The notes: a model not told the origin generated them from the sequence alone. Positions 1 through 8,404 are shown, numbered from the stretch's first letter. The stretch: 39,950 bases of DNA from JBBKXJ01 sp037969395 (GCA_037969395.1 JBBKXJ010000019.1:1-39950), one strand, 5' to 3'. Made by a program: numbers and translations.

Positions 1-10
1 TGTTTGGCGG

Positions 11-100
11 GTTAAGCCGTGCGCACGGCGCGCCCTACGTGAATGGCAAATACCCCGTATTCGTCGTAGGGTGTGCTCTACGCACGCTCAAATGTTAAGC
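11..100. repeat. REP-like palindromic repeat, copy 1
   Basis: Two imperfectly complementary arms (18-39 and 64-85) face each other across about 24 bases. The right arm contains the string cgtagggtgtgct followed by ctacgcac. The same string, with one base changed, recurs at 35695-35715 in a second palindrome, so this is a dispersed intergenic repeat and not a gene part. The outer GTTAAGC motif occurs on both sides (11-17 and 94-100). The function is unknown. Such elements often form mRNA 3'-end hairpins. The gene to the left lies outside the window. Confidence 0.55.
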
Positions 101-275
101 CATCGCGGCGATGTTGGCATCGGCGAACAGCTCTAAACTGGATTAGTGAGTAAAGCAAGATCTACCGGCCTGGTTCCAGCTATGGATCATGGTCCCCAAA
201 ACCAGTAGATCTCGGTCTGTTATACAGACAAGTTAATTCAGGTAGAAACTACTGCACCTGATTTCTGTATGGCGT

Positions 276-306
276 TATTCTTCAGTGACTCAGTTACTGA
301 AGAATA
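276..306. terminator. 31-bp near-perfect hairpin downstream of dps
   Basis: The arms 276-290 and 292-306 are reverse complements except for one position, with a single base between them, so the transcript would form a long stem with a tiny loop. It starts 13 bases after the dps stop on the minus strand. No T tract follows on either strand, so a classical Rho-independent terminator is not assured. It may stabilise the mRNA 3' end or be a protein-binding palindrome. Confidence 0.4.
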
Positions 307-318
307 TCAATCACGGAT

Positions 319-792
319 TTACGACTCTTGCGACTGCAGCATCCACAGATGCTTTTCTAACCTGGCTGACACGCCAATCAACAAATCTTCGCTGACGGGA
401 TCATGCTCGCCGGTGGCAGTGATGCTCTCGCGTACCCCATGGATAGCTGCTGCGAGTCTGTCCGCGTAGTTAGTCAGGGTCGACTCTACCGACTGCATTC
501 CCTCCGGAAAGGAATCAAGACGCGAGCTTTCGGCTACTGATGACGAGCGTCCATCCGCGGGCGCGCCCAGTGCGACTATTCTCTCTGCTATATCGTCCGA
601 CGCAAGTCTTGTGCTTTCGATAATCTCATCGAGTTCCAGGTGCAGACTGCGGAACCGCGCACCCGTCAGATTCCAGTGTGCCTGTTTGCCTTGTAGTGCT
701 AAATCAATCAGGTCGTATAGACACGGTTGCAGCGCGGCAACCACCTTCTCGCTATGTTCGCTTTGCAAAACCTTTCTCTTGATGTTAGCCAT
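319..792 (-). CDS. dps: Dps-family ferritin-like DNA-protection protein
   Basis: This 157-residue protein has the typical length and pattern of Dps, the dodecameric mini-ferritin that oxidises Fe(II) with hydrogen peroxide and shields DNA in stress. The signature KQAHWNLTG is at residues 36-44. The putative ferroxidase ligands H39, H51, D66 and E70 keep the spacing known for Dps (12, 15 and 19 residues after the first His). The N-terminus is short and moderately basic (MANIKRK), which could contact DNA. The ATG at 792 is preceded by AGAGG five bases upstream, which supports this start. The gene appears monocistronic: YdeP lies upstream on the same strand, 147 bases away. The ligand spacing makes the assignment strong; DNA binding is not shown by sequence. 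Confidence 0.9.
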   Translation of the reverse strand: MANIKRKVLQSEHSEKVVAALQPCLYDLIDLALQGKQAHWNLTGARFRSLHLELDEIIESTRLASDDIAERIVALGAPADGRSSSVAESSRLDSFPEGMQSVESTLTNYADRLAAAIHGVRESITATGEHDPVSEDLLIGVSARLEKHLWMLQSQES

Positions 793-939
793 AATATCCT
801 CTTTTTAGCTGGTTAAAGACCCCCTATACGCTATCTTTGCTTATTCGGTTCATCCGCTGGCCAGCGCTCGACACTGCGGGGAAAGCCGGGCTGGCAGGAT
901 TGCACATTAATTAGCTATGATAACTACGTGTACGCCCGG

Positions 940-3243
940 CTATGATTCGCAGTCACTGGTAATACGCACCGGCGCGCCCTTGTAGGCCGGTGTTTTCGAC
1001 TCGATATCGTAATGATCGAGAGGCACCAGCGCGTTAGTCTCCGGGTAGTATGTACCGACGCAACCGCGTGGCAGATCATAAGCCGTTACCTTTAGATTAC
1101 GCACGATCCGTTCTATGCCATCCTCAACGGCACTCTCCAGCGCTACCAGCTGCTCTTCGGCAAGCCCGGCCGCAACGATGTCTTCCGGGTTCATCAACAC
1201 GATGTTGCGCGTTCCCGAGAGGCCGCGTAACCGGTCGGAAAATCCGTAGATTGTGGTATTAAACTGATCATTGGAGCGCAACGTGACTAGTGTGTATTCA
1301 TTTTTCAGTGTCTCCTGACCGAGCGCGGACAACACCGTTGGGTTACTAAATTGCGCTTTGCCAGAGTCGGTTTTCCAAACCCGTTCGCGTGCGGCGTTGC
1401 CGCGGTAGAAACCGCCGGGAGTAAACTTTCGCTTATCGAAATCGTCAAACTCGTCGGGATAGGTCGCCGCGATCAGGTCGCGAACCAATCCGTAATTACC
1501 GGTCCATTGGTCCCACCGCGCCTTGGGGTTTGACGGCAGGGTCGCCTTTGCCAGAGCGGCGACAATGGCCAGCTCGGACTTCAAGTGCTCGCTGGCGGGT
1601 TCTCGCTTACCGATTGACCCGTGGATATGGCTCAGGCTGTCTTCCATTGTGACAGTTTGTGGCCCACTCGCCTGCATGTCTTCCTCGGCACGCACAAGAC
1701 ATGGCAGCAACCAGGTGGCGTTTCCAACCAGCAGATGCGAGCGGTTAAGTTTAGTCGCGATTTGCACGTTCAGCGCCAGCTTTGCCCAGCCTGCATCGGT
1801 GCGACCTTGATCAGGAATGGCGCGGGCGAAGTTGCCGCCCAGGCTGATAAAACCCTGCACTGCACCATCGATTATGCCTTCCGCTACCTCGACCGTGGTG
1901 CGGCCTGTGTCGCGCGGCGGCTCAAAGTCAAATAACTCCGCCAGCTTGTCCAGCGGCACCAACTCCGGCTTTTCGGAAATGCCGACGGTACGTTGCCCCT
2001 GCACGTTGGAGTGGCCACGCACTGGCGAGATGCCGGTACCCGGCCTCCCGAGATTGCCGCGCATTAGCAGCAAATTAACCAACATTGCGATGCTCTGCGA
2101 GCCATGCACGTGTTGCGTTAATCCCATACCGTAAACGCCGATGGTGCGTTCCGCGTTAACATACAGCTGCGCCACCCTTTCAAGGTTTTCGCGGCTTAGC
2201 CCTGCAACGCGTTCAATCTCTTCCCAGCTTGTAGAACGCATTTTCTGCGCAAACTCGTCGAAGCCTTCGGTATGCTCTTCGATAAACGCGCTGTGCAGAA
2301 TACCGGGCGTTTGCTCCTCCAGCTCCAGCACGCGTTTGCACAGTCCGGTGAGGGCTGCTATGTCACCGCCAGGTTTAACCTGCAAGTAGATTTCTGAAAT
2401 TGCGGTGCCTGATCCGGTGAGCATCTGCAGCGGACTCTGCGGATTGGCGAACTCGATCAGTCCGCGCTCACGTACCGGATTGAACGTAACGATGTGACAA
2501 CCGCGTTTGGCAGCTTCTTGCAGAGGGTGCAGAAAACGCGGGCTGTTAGCGCCGGTGTTCTGGCCGAAAAAAAGCAGCATGTCGCACTGCTCAAAATCTG
2601 AAAGAATGCACGTACCAACCGGTGACCCGATAACTTTCGATAAGGCTACCGACGTGGTCTCGTGACACATATTCGAACTGTCTGGCAGGTTATTATGCCC
2701 GTACATGCGGGCGAACAACGCCCACAGATAAGACGTTTCCAGGCCCGCCCGACCGGATGTATAGAACGCCACCGATTTTGGCTCGAGCTCGCGTAGCTGC
2801 GCGGCAATGCCGCTAAAGGCCTCCTCCCAACTGCAGGCTCGGTAATGGTCGCTCGCGGCGTCATAGCGCAGTGGATGCGTCAGGCGACCGCTGATCTCGA
2901 GGTCATGATCAGACCAGGTTTTCAAACTCTCGACGCTGTGTTCGGCAAAAAACTGCGGTGTACAGCGGTCCCGGGTCAAATCCCAAATTGTCGCCTTCGC
3001 ACCGTTTTCGCAAAACTCGAAGTGGTGCGGGTCAGCGGGCTTGGTCCACGCGCACGACGTACACATGTGGCCACCCGGCTTGTTTTGCCGCATCAGAGTT
3101 TCGACTACGCCGGCGTCGGGCCGTTCCAGGCGTAGCACCTGCAGCATGCCTTTCAGCGACCCCCAGCCGCCAGTCGGCTCCTCGTAATGGGGGGTATCCT
3201 CGTTCTGCGTTGTTGCGTCAGACTCGGTTTTTTCGTCGCTCAT
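940..3243 (-). CDS. FdhF/YdeP-family molybdopterin oxidoreductase
   Basis: This 767-residue protein looks like the catalytic subunit of the DMSO reductase/formate dehydrogenase superfamily, in its FdhF/YdeP branch. These cytoplasmic enzymes bind bis-MGD; their substrate is unsettled, and E. coli YdeP is linked to acid resistance. The N-terminal part has CTSC (61-64) and further Cys at 78 and 94, in the pattern of this branch. SSNMCHETTS near residue 190 supplies a Cys where FdhF enzymes place the molybdenum ligand. Later segments such as RGNLGRPGTGISPVRGHSNV-type cofactor motifs and the C-terminal GCVGTYYPETNALVP block fit the family. There is no Tat or Sec signal. The ATG at 3243 has AGGAG eight bases upstream. 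No accessory fdhD gene or electron-transfer partner is adjacent, so the physiological role remains open. Confidence 0.88.
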   Translation of the reverse strand: MSDEKTESDATTQNEDTPHYEEPTGGWGSLKGMLQVLRLERPDAGVVETLMRQNKPGGHMCTSCAWTKPADPHHFEFCENGAKATIWDLTRDRCTPQFFAEHSVESLKTWSDHDLEISGRLTHPLRYDAASDHYRACSWEEAFSGIAAQLRELEPKSVAFYTSGRAGLETSYLWALFARMYGHNNLPDSSNMCHETTSVALSKVIGSPVGTCILSDFEQCDMLLFFGQNTGANSPRFLHPLQEAAKRGCHIVTFNPVRERGLIEFANPQSPLQMLTGSGTAISEIYLQVKPGGDIAALTGLCKRVLELEEQTPGILHSAFIEEHTEGFDEFAQKMRSTSWEEIERVAGLSRENLERVAQLYVNAERTIGVYGMGLTQHVHGSQSIAMLVNLLLMRGNLGRPGTGISPVRGHSNVQGQRTVGISEKPELVPLDKLAELFDFEPPRDTGRTTVEVAEGIIDGAVQGFISLGGNFARAIPDQGRTDAGWAKLALNVQIATKLNRSHLLVGNATWLLPCLVRAEEDMQASGPQTVTMEDSLSHIHGSIGKREPASEHLKSELAIVAALAKATLPSNPKARWDQWTGNYGLVRDLIAATYPDEFDDFDKRKFTPGGFYRGNAARERVWKTDSGKAQFSNPTVLSALGQETLKNEYTLVTLRSNDQFNTTIYGFSDRLRGLSGTRNIVLMNPEDIVAAGLAEEQLVALESAVEDGIERIVRNLKVTAYDLPRGCVGTYYPETNALVPLDHYDIESKTPAYKGAPVRITSDCES

Positions 3244-3854
3244 TGCGTCTACTCCTGGTTACCACAGCGCCTTTATTACTTTGCACCGCGAGACGCCGTG
3301 TGCAATTTTCTGTATCACGCTATACGTCCTCAGCGTACGCTATTAAAGTGTTTTTGGTTGTCGCCTGTTCGTGTAATTTTTCACACTCTGAGCAGAGCTG
3401 GCACTGGAGTCAGGCGGTGGCGCCGTCGCTTTGACTGCAAGCGCCTTCACCGGCAATGCACAGGGCGAAGGCTTTGTCGGTATGTCAGCCGCTAGTAAGT
3501 CCAGGCACCAAACCGTGCCATGAGCGGTAACAGGCAACAGAGTGGCTGCATTGATGCCGTTCTGATGCGGCACAGCCGTGGCCGACATTTGTACATATTT
3601 CATATCGATTGTAGTTATTACACGTGTGGCTACGAATATGCTCGTTGAGCTCATGCCGTTAGTTTTGCTAACCGCTGATATTACCAATAGGTACCTGCGA
3701 AAATGGCGCATCCATCGAACAGGATCGCTTTACCTGGCGGCTGAATACGCAAACGCAGGCGCTACTGGCACAGACGTTGCTCACCTCCTGCTGTGGAGCA
3801 TCCCGGTCGATGCTTCGTTTTATCAATCATAGCCGGCAACGGCAGGAGTAAACG
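3244..3854. other. 611-bp stretch without a convincing gene
   Basis: Open frames exist on both strands (for example 3343-3711 minus, 122 residues, and 3578-3832 plus), but none has a recognisable domain, a credible ribosome site or good composition. The minus frame starts with a basic stretch followed by a mildly hydrophobic one and contains DMKYVQMSA and a Cys-Leu-Asp segment. It could be a decayed small exported protein, but I cannot support that. The region also holds the upstream region of the YdeP gene (left) and of the EF-hand gene (right). The EF-hand ribosome site AGGAG lies just before 3855. Confidence 0.4.
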
Positions 3855-4298
3855 ATGAGACACTTACCAACGAAACTGGCAATAGCCGCGATAGCCGGCA
3901 GCATGTCAATGCTGACACTTGCAGAACACCACATGGACGAAAGCCACACGGGCATGGATAAATCAGGCATGGAAAAAGAACAGCAAAACTTTTCCGCCAT
4001 GGACAAAGACGGCAACGGCTCCCTTTCCGAGATGGAAGCGCAGGCTGACCCCAAACTGACCGAGCATTGGGACGACGTTGACAGCGATTCAGACAAATCC
4101 ATCAGCGAGTCAGAGTTCTCCAAATTTGAAGCCAAAGAAATGAGTGGCGACGATGGCATGCATGGCGGCATGAAAGACAGCATGGACAAGGGTATGGAAG
4201 GCGGCATGGATACAGGCAGAGAAGGCCAGGCAGACCCCGACAGACTGGGTTCAGAAGCTAATACAATGGACGGCGAACCGGAGCCTATGCAAGAGTAA
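3855..4298 (+). CDS. Exported EF-hand calcium-binding protein
   Basis: This 147-residue acidic protein has an N-terminal hydrophobic segment (residues 7-22) that reads as a Sec signal peptide, with probable cleavage near LTLAEHH. Two canonical 12-residue EF-hand loops follow. Loop 1 is D50-K-D52-G-N54-G-S56-L-S58-E-M-E61; loop 2 is D76-S-D78-S-D80-K-S82-I-S84-E-S-E87. All coordinating positions are filled, so Ca2+ binding is likely. The C-terminal third is low-complexity Met/Gly/Asp sequence with repeated GGM and DGM motifs, which may bind metal or be disordered. AGGAG seven bases before the ATG supports the start. Bacterial proteins of this type are periplasmic calcium buffers or sensors; the partner is unknown. 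Confidence 0.75.
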   Translation: MRHLPTKLAIAAIAGSMSMLTLAEHHMDESHTGMDKSGMEKEQQNFSAMDKDGNGSLSEMEAQADPKLTEHWDDVDSDSDKSISESEFSKFEAKEMSGDDGMHGGMKDSMDKGMEGGMDTGREGQADPDRLGSEANTMDGEPEPMQE

Positions 4299-4462
4299 CA
4301 AACCAGCCGGTGCGGCCTCCAACCATAGTTTCGGTTGCAGGCGTGCTCGCACCGAGCGCACACGCACGACGCCCCGCTGCTTACATAACATCATAAGGCA
4401 GCAGCCGGGACCACTAACTGCAGCAACCACACCCCACCACCAGGTCTACTTTTCCGAGCGTG

Positions 4463-4494
4463 GCAGGCGAATTTCAATTGCGCAATTCGCCTGC
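4463..4494. promoter_or_regulatory. 11-bp-arm inverted repeat upstream of lrgA
   Basis: Perfect arms GCAGGCGAATT (4463-4473) and AATTCGCCTGC (4484-4494) are separated by 10 bases that include CAATTG. The repeat lies about 170 bases after the EF-hand gene and 84 bases before lrgA, just upstream of the proposed lrgA promoter. It could be an operator for that promoter or a transcript hairpin. There is no T run after it, so a terminator is less likely. Confidence 0.45.
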
Positions 4495-4495
4495 G

Positions 4496-4522
4496 TTGGC
4501 GCGCGTCGCATTGTTGTATAAT
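4496..4522 (+). promoter_or_regulatory. Putative sigma-70 promoter of lrgAB
   Basis: A perfect TATAAT box lies at 4517-4522. A TTGGCG element lies 15 bases upstream (4496-4501), so the spacer is shorter than the usual 16-18 and the -35 fit is imperfect. The predicted start site would be about 50 bases before the lrgA ATG. The box overlaps nothing coding and follows the inverted repeat directly, which suggests control by whatever binds there. Confidence 0.4.
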
Positions 4523-4577
4523 TTTGTGCTAATCCTATGAAATAATTGCCACCCTGCCCCTCTCAGGAAACACTGCG

Positions 4578-4934
4578 ATGCACTATCTGAATGGTTTAAC
4601 CTTGCTTCTTATCTATCAACTGGTAGGCGAAGTCAGCACACTGGCGCTGCGCCTGCCAGTGCCCGGCCCGGTATTGGGTATGGTTTTGCTGTTTCTAACG
4701 CTAGTCATCAGAGGCCGCTCGAGCACAGCGCTGGACTCGGGCGCGAACGCGCTGCTGAGCCATTTGTCGCTGCTGTTCGTGCCGGCTGGTGTGGGGCTGA
4801 TGGTTCACTTCGACCGCATCGCGCAGGAATGGCTGCCGATCAGCGTTGCCGTCGTGCTGGGCACGATGATCACCATGGCGTCAACCGCAGCAATCATGCA
4901 AGTCAGCACCAAACTACTGGCAAAGAGGTCCTGA
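4578..4934 (+). CDS. lrgA: LrgA/CidA-family membrane protein
   Basis: This 118-residue protein is almost entirely hydrophobic with four predicted membrane segments (about residues 5-22, 27-44, 61-80 and 88-110). It carries the family pattern LIYQLVGE near the N-terminus and LRLPVPGPVLGMVLLF at 25-40, the holin-like LrgA/CidA signature. Members partner with LrgB and are implicated in pyruvate or other small-acid transport and in control of murein hydrolase activity and lysis. lrgB starts two bases after the stop codon, so the two are cotranscribed. AGGAAA lies about nine bases before the ATG. The family is confident; whether it acts in lysis or overflow-acid uptake here cannot be told. Confidence 0.85.
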   Translation: MHYLNGLTLLLIYQLVGEVSTLALRLPVPGPVLGMVLLFLTLVIRGRSSTALDSGANALLSHLSLLFVPAGVGLMVHFDRIAQEWLPISVAVVLGTMITMASTAAIMQVSTKLLAKRS

Positions 4935-4935
4935 C

Positions 4936-5667
4936 ATGGCTGAACCCGCTTTAGCAGAGATATGGGTCTATCTTTCGGCATCGCCATTGTTGGGCCTGAC
5001 TATTACGCTCGCCGCTTACAGCGTGGCGCATCGGCTGTATGTATTTGCAAACGGCAACCCGCTGCTAAACCCGGTGGTGACGTCGATCGCTATGCTCATC
5101 GTTTTCCTGCTGCTGACAGATACATCCTACGCCGATTATTTCGAGGGCGGTCAGTACGTGCATTTTTTATTGGGTCCGGCCACCGTTGCGCTGGCAATTC
5201 CTCTGTATCAACAGGCCGCCAATTTGAAAAAATTGTGGCTGCCGCTGTCGATCACGCTGTTTTCAGGCGCTAGTATCGGCGCGCTGAGTGCCGTGTTGCT
5301 CGCAAAATTCCTTGACGCCGGTTTACAAACACAGTTATCGCTGGCACCTAAATCTGTCACCGCGCCGGTCGCCATGGGTATATCGGAAAATATCGGCGGC
5401 ATACCGTCGCTAACCGCGGCGTTCGTCGCTGCTACCGGCATATTTGGCGCAATAGTGGGCACTAAGCTGCTGGCTCTTCTGCGCTTTAAAGACAATAGCA
5501 CCATAGGTGTCGCGCTGGGCCTTTCGGCACACGGCATCGGCACTGCCCGAGCCTTTCAGGTCAATTCTGAAATGGGTGCATTTGCCGGCCTGGCAATGGC
5601 GCTGTCGGCATTGATCACAGCTTTTATCGTGCCATGGTTGGTAGAATTACCGTGGCTTGTGAACTGA
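4936..5667 (+). CDS. lrgB: LrgB/CidB-family membrane protein
   Basis: This 243-residue polytopic protein has the length and conserved segments of LrgB: LLNPVV near residue 42, a central HFLLGPATVALAIPLYQQ segment, LAPKSVTAPVAMGISENIGG (about 136-155) and GLSAHGIGTARAF (about 194-206). LrgB is the partner of LrgA in an inner-membrane complex linked to cell death control and pyruvate movement. AGAGG just upstream of the ATG lies inside the end of lrgA, typical of coupled expression. No LytTR or LysR regulator, the usual controllers of this pair, is nearby. Function is inferred from family only. Confidence 0.88.
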   Translation: MAEPALAEIWVYLSASPLLGLTITLAAYSVAHRLYVFANGNPLLNPVVTSIAMLIVFLLLTDTSYADYFEGGQYVHFLLGPATVALAIPLYQQAANLKKLWLPLSITLFSGASIGALSAVLLAKFLDAGLQTQLSLAPKSVTAPVAMGISENIGGIPSLTAAFVAATGIFGAIVGTKLLALLRFKDNSTIGVALGLSAHGIGTARAFQVNSEMGAFAGLAMALSALITAFIVPWLVELPWLVN

Positions 5668-5818
5668 TCATACTGCTAACGGCCTGGCGTGAATGATAGT
5701 ATTGCCGTTTCCGAACGACCGCTGTTTCGAGCGTCACCGCAGTTTGCACTGCTATCTTCGGCAATCCTGTTATCACCCTTCGCGTAACAGTGCTCACCCA
5801 ACACGGAGTTCCCTCTGA

Positions 5819-6991
5819 ATGTCATTGGCTAAAACCCGCGCAAAAAAGACCAAAGCGCGCAAATCGAAATTTCAACAACTCTGGGAAAAGGCCGAGCGCT
5901 TAAAGAAGTCTAATCGAAAACTCGATGTCGAATTGAATTCGCTGCTGAGGCGCGTTGAAGGCGAAGTCATGCCGCAAGAGCTGGCGATGGGCGCGTTGAT
6001 TAAAACCATGCTGGAAAAGCAGCTGGCATTTGCCGAAAAAAGATCACTGACCCGCTGGCAACGTGCCGAGCTGGACGACTGGATTCATGAAAACCTGGAA
6101 GAGATAGACTGCATGGGGCTGGTCGACGAAGACCTGCGCAACGCGATGGCGAACAAACACGCACGCGAGCACGACATAGACCTTGACGACAACAGCGATT
6201 TATCGCCGGCTGAACAGCTCGATCAATATTACCAAGCAATCTCCCCGGCTTACGCGCGCGCAGCCGAGGGCATGCAGGACGATCCGTTTGCAACCGACGA
6301 TGATGACAGCGCGTTCGCCGACGCAATGATGGACGAATTATTTGGCAACAGGAATGCTCCAGACGGCGCTTCGGCAACACCGCACGAACGGGCGCAGCAC
6401 GACCTGTTTGAAGATATGTTTGAGCAATTTGCTGACAGCCAGGCCAACACTGCCTCTGCAAATCCGAAACAAAGCATCGACAGCACAGTTTTCAAACGGC
6501 TGTTTCGACAAACCGCCACTGCCTTGCATCCCGATAAGGAACAGGATGAAAAGCGTCGCGAAGAAAAACATACGCTGATGTCAACGTTACTCGACGCGCG
6601 AAAAAATAACGACCTCATCACCGTGCTGCAGCTACATCAACAATTTGTCGACGCTGACCACAGTCTGTCGAATGCTGACCAACATGACCTGGAAGCTGTG
6701 TTGCTCAATTATCTCGCGCAGCAAGTGGAAAGAAAAGCTGACATTATCAACCAATCCCCCCTGCACGCCGGCGTTTATAAACGCTTTTACGCGCGCTCAC
6801 AAAAATCGATCAATAAAAAAATTGCTCAGCATCTACAGTCACTACAGCAGCGCAGTGACTCATATCACTATTTTTCCAGTGAGATCAGAACGCTTAAAGC
6901 GCTGAAAGAAGTGCTCGCCGAGCGCTACGAACAGAATCGCTATTCAAGTTTTGCTGATCAGTTTTTTGACGGCCGTGATATACCCTGGTAA
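5819..6991 (+). CDS. J-domain-containing cytoplasmic protein
   Basis: This 390-residue soluble protein starts with a very basic stretch (SLAKTRAKKTKARKSK) and coiled-coil-like helix, followed by an acidic central region (about 120-210, rich in D and E). At about residues 224-275 is a J-domain-like segment: FKRLFRQTATALHPDKEQ contains the HPD tripeptide that stimulates DnaK/Hsp70 ATPase, followed by a basic helix. The remainder is charged and helical. Unlike DnaJ it has no Gly/Phe linker and no zinc-finger region. A co-chaperone role for a particular client is the best guess; the client is unknown. The best upstream purine run (GGAG) is about 11 bases before the ATG, a weak site. It stands alone between lrgB and a decayed region. 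Confidence 0.65.
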   Translation: MSLAKTRAKKTKARKSKFQQLWEKAERLKKSNRKLDVELNSLLRRVEGEVMPQELAMGALIKTMLEKQLAFAEKRSLTRWQRAELDDWIHENLEEIDCMGLVDEDLRNAMANKHAREHDIDLDDNSDLSPAEQLDQYYQAISPAYARAAEGMQDDPFATDDDDSAFADAMMDELFGNRNAPDGASATPHERAQHDLFEDMFEQFADSQANTASANPKQSIDSTVFKRLFRQTATALHPDKEQDEKRREEKHTLMSTLLDARKNNDLITVLQLHQQFVDADHSLSNADQHDLEAVLLNYLAQQVERKADIINQSPLHAGVYKRFYARSQKSINKKIAQHLQSLQQRSDSYHYFSSEIRTLKALKEVLAERYEQNRYSSFADQFFDGRDIPW

Positions 6992-7030
6992 ATCCCGCGC
7001 GTCGCTATTAACACTGTGGTGTAACGCCTG

Positions 7031-7050
7031 CCTTGTCAAACAAGGTTTAT
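7031..7050 (+). terminator. Weak hairpin terminator after the J-domain gene
   Basis: CCTTGT (7031-7036) and ACAAGG (7040-7045) form a six-pair stem with a three-base loop, followed by TTTATTG. It lies 40 bases after the stop of the J-domain gene on the same strand. The stem is short and the T tract imperfect, so efficiency is uncertain. Confidence 0.4.
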
Positions 7051-7069
7051 TGCTGCACACAGAATTGAG

Positions 7070-7369
7070 CTGGGCGGCGAAGGGTAAAATTAGCGCCCAG
7101 ACAAAAATGTTGCGCCCCGGGAACGACCGCGTGGCGGTTAACCAGGCGCACGGTACGCCAATCAAACTGGTGACAGCCGCCACGCACAGCAACAACGCGA
7201 CAGTAGTGTAAATGTACTCAGTCAGTACCGTGCTGCGCAGGTGTTGCCACACCTCACTGCTGGAACCGAAGAAAGTCATTAGAATGGCCGCGCGGGGTAT
7301 GGCGATTGGTAATGCGATTAGCAACGCACTCCATGTCCAGACTGAGGGCAGTCGCGAGTTAGCTGTCAA
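7070..7369 (-). pseudogene. Fragment of an iron(III) ABC transporter permease (FbpB-type)
   Basis: A 100-residue open segment matches the N-terminal part of binding-protein-dependent iron(III) permeases. It has a first membrane helix (TWSALLIALPIAIPRAAIL), a periplasmic SSSEVWQHLRSTVL stretch, a second helix and then PCAWLTATRSFPGRNIFVWA, which resembles the family's AWLV.. .FPGR..FEW.L.LP pattern. After LILPFAAQ (7070) the frame continues with unrelated residues to a stop at 6944, so about four fifths of a normal 500-plus-residue permease is missing. The start is only a TTG with no good ribosome site. No substrate-binding protein or ATPase gene is adjacent. I read it as a deletion remnant. 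Confidence 0.6.
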
Positions 7370-7671
7370 ATCAATGTTGTCCTGGCGCTGTTGGTGTACC
7401 TGACGTGGCTATGGACTAAAATTCAGTCACAGTTGTCGCACATTATCATTTATTACCAGGTTTTGGCCGAATGATTTTTATTAGCTGAGCAGCAACTCTA
7501 CCGTGGTTAGCAGTTCATCAATTTGTTGAAGAGACGAAGCAATTAGTTAGTTTACGACCGGCAACGCGATTCCGATGCACCTGGAGCGCGACCCGGGAAT
7601 CTACCACAGGTCATATTTGCTTTACACCTGCACCGCTGGGTAAAGTTCAATGGCGAACAGCCACGTGTAGA
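7370..7671. other. 302-bp non-coding stretch with gene remains
   Basis: No intact gene is visible. CATTATCATT at 7441-7450 resembles part of a Fur box and lies upstream of the permease fragment on the minus strand, where an iron-regulated promoter would be expected. This is weak evidence. The plus strand at 7574-7642 reads as a short run of plausible residues (HLERDPGIYHRSYLLYTC) that stops at 7642, which may be another gene scrap. Confidence 0.3.
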
Positions 7672-8118
7672 TTACGCGGACACCACCGCGCGCGAGCAAA
7701 CATGCTGACGCCCCTTGGCAGCAGAACGTTGTACATGTTGGTGTAGCTGATTTATGTACTGCTTAATACGCGCTTGTGTTTCAGGGTAGCAACACGATTC
7801 TCGTCGCAAGCGCACTGCCGCCATACGGTAGATTTCCTCGCACTGAGCTTTCGCTCCTATACCAGCATAGCCATCTATCAACAATGCGGCCGAAGCGTTA
7901 AATAATTCGTGAGCGCACTGCGGCTTAACCGCGTTTGTCGTCATCATAATTTCGGAGGTTTCAAACGCAGTGCCAAGGTATGGTAGCGCCTCTCGCCACC
8001 TTTTCTGGTCGCAAAGACATTGACCGGTATCGAACCCGTTCTGCCAGCAGTGAATAGCTCGCTCGGGTTTGCACGCCAGTTCTGCCCGGTGAGCATTACC
8101 TAAAAATCCAAAACTCAT
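7672..8118 (-). CDS. Hypothetical protein with TPR-like helices
   Basis: I do not recognise this 148-residue protein by name. It is soluble and helical: RAIHCWQNGFDTGQCLCDQ and KRWREALPYLGTAFETSEI read like consecutive tetratricopeptide-type helix pairs (A at the small positions, W/Y/L at the packing positions). A third helical hairpin covers about residues 68-100. It is unusually Cys-rich (five in the first 105 residues plus CC at 108-109), with no CxxC pair except CLC. GGAG about eight bases before the ATG at 8118 supports a real gene. A scaffolding role is possible; nothing in the neighbourhood, decayed DNA on one side and a metal efflux operon on the other, reveals the function. Confidence 0.5.
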   Translation of the reverse strand: MSFGFLGNAHRAELACKPERAIHCWQNGFDTGQCLCDQKRWREALPYLGTAFETSEIMMTTNAVKPQCAHELFNASAALLIDGYAGIGAKAQCEEIYRMAAVRLRRESCCYPETQARIKQYINQLHQHVQRSAAKGRQHVCSRAVVSA

Positions 8119-8404
8119 TGTCGTCTCTCCAGCGGCGGCTACATCGCAGGCCGATAGTAACGGTCTACGTTGGTTGCATGAAAGAGAACCTTTCGCATTT
8201 GTTAATATTTACTTACAGGCAGCCAAATATGACCAGCCAGATTACTTTCGCTGTAGCCGCAGCTCAATCCAAGCGCTGGCGAGTGTAGCGTCCAACATTG
8301 CAGCTTCTATATTGTAGGCCATGTCTGATGCACTCAATGTTCAGGGGCAGCCTTTTTCAGTCCGGCGGCAGCCCTTTGGGATTCTGACTACAGAAACCGT
8401 GTGG

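Noticed and set aside
3343..3711. 122-residue minus-strand frame between the YdeP and EF-hand genes
   Set aside because: No domain, no clear ribosome site and an unnatural composition in its second half; kept only as a note on the stretch.
8240..8325. 26-residue minus-strand frame between the MFS gene and the TPR-like gene
   Set aside because: It is too short, with no ribosome site or recognisable motif.
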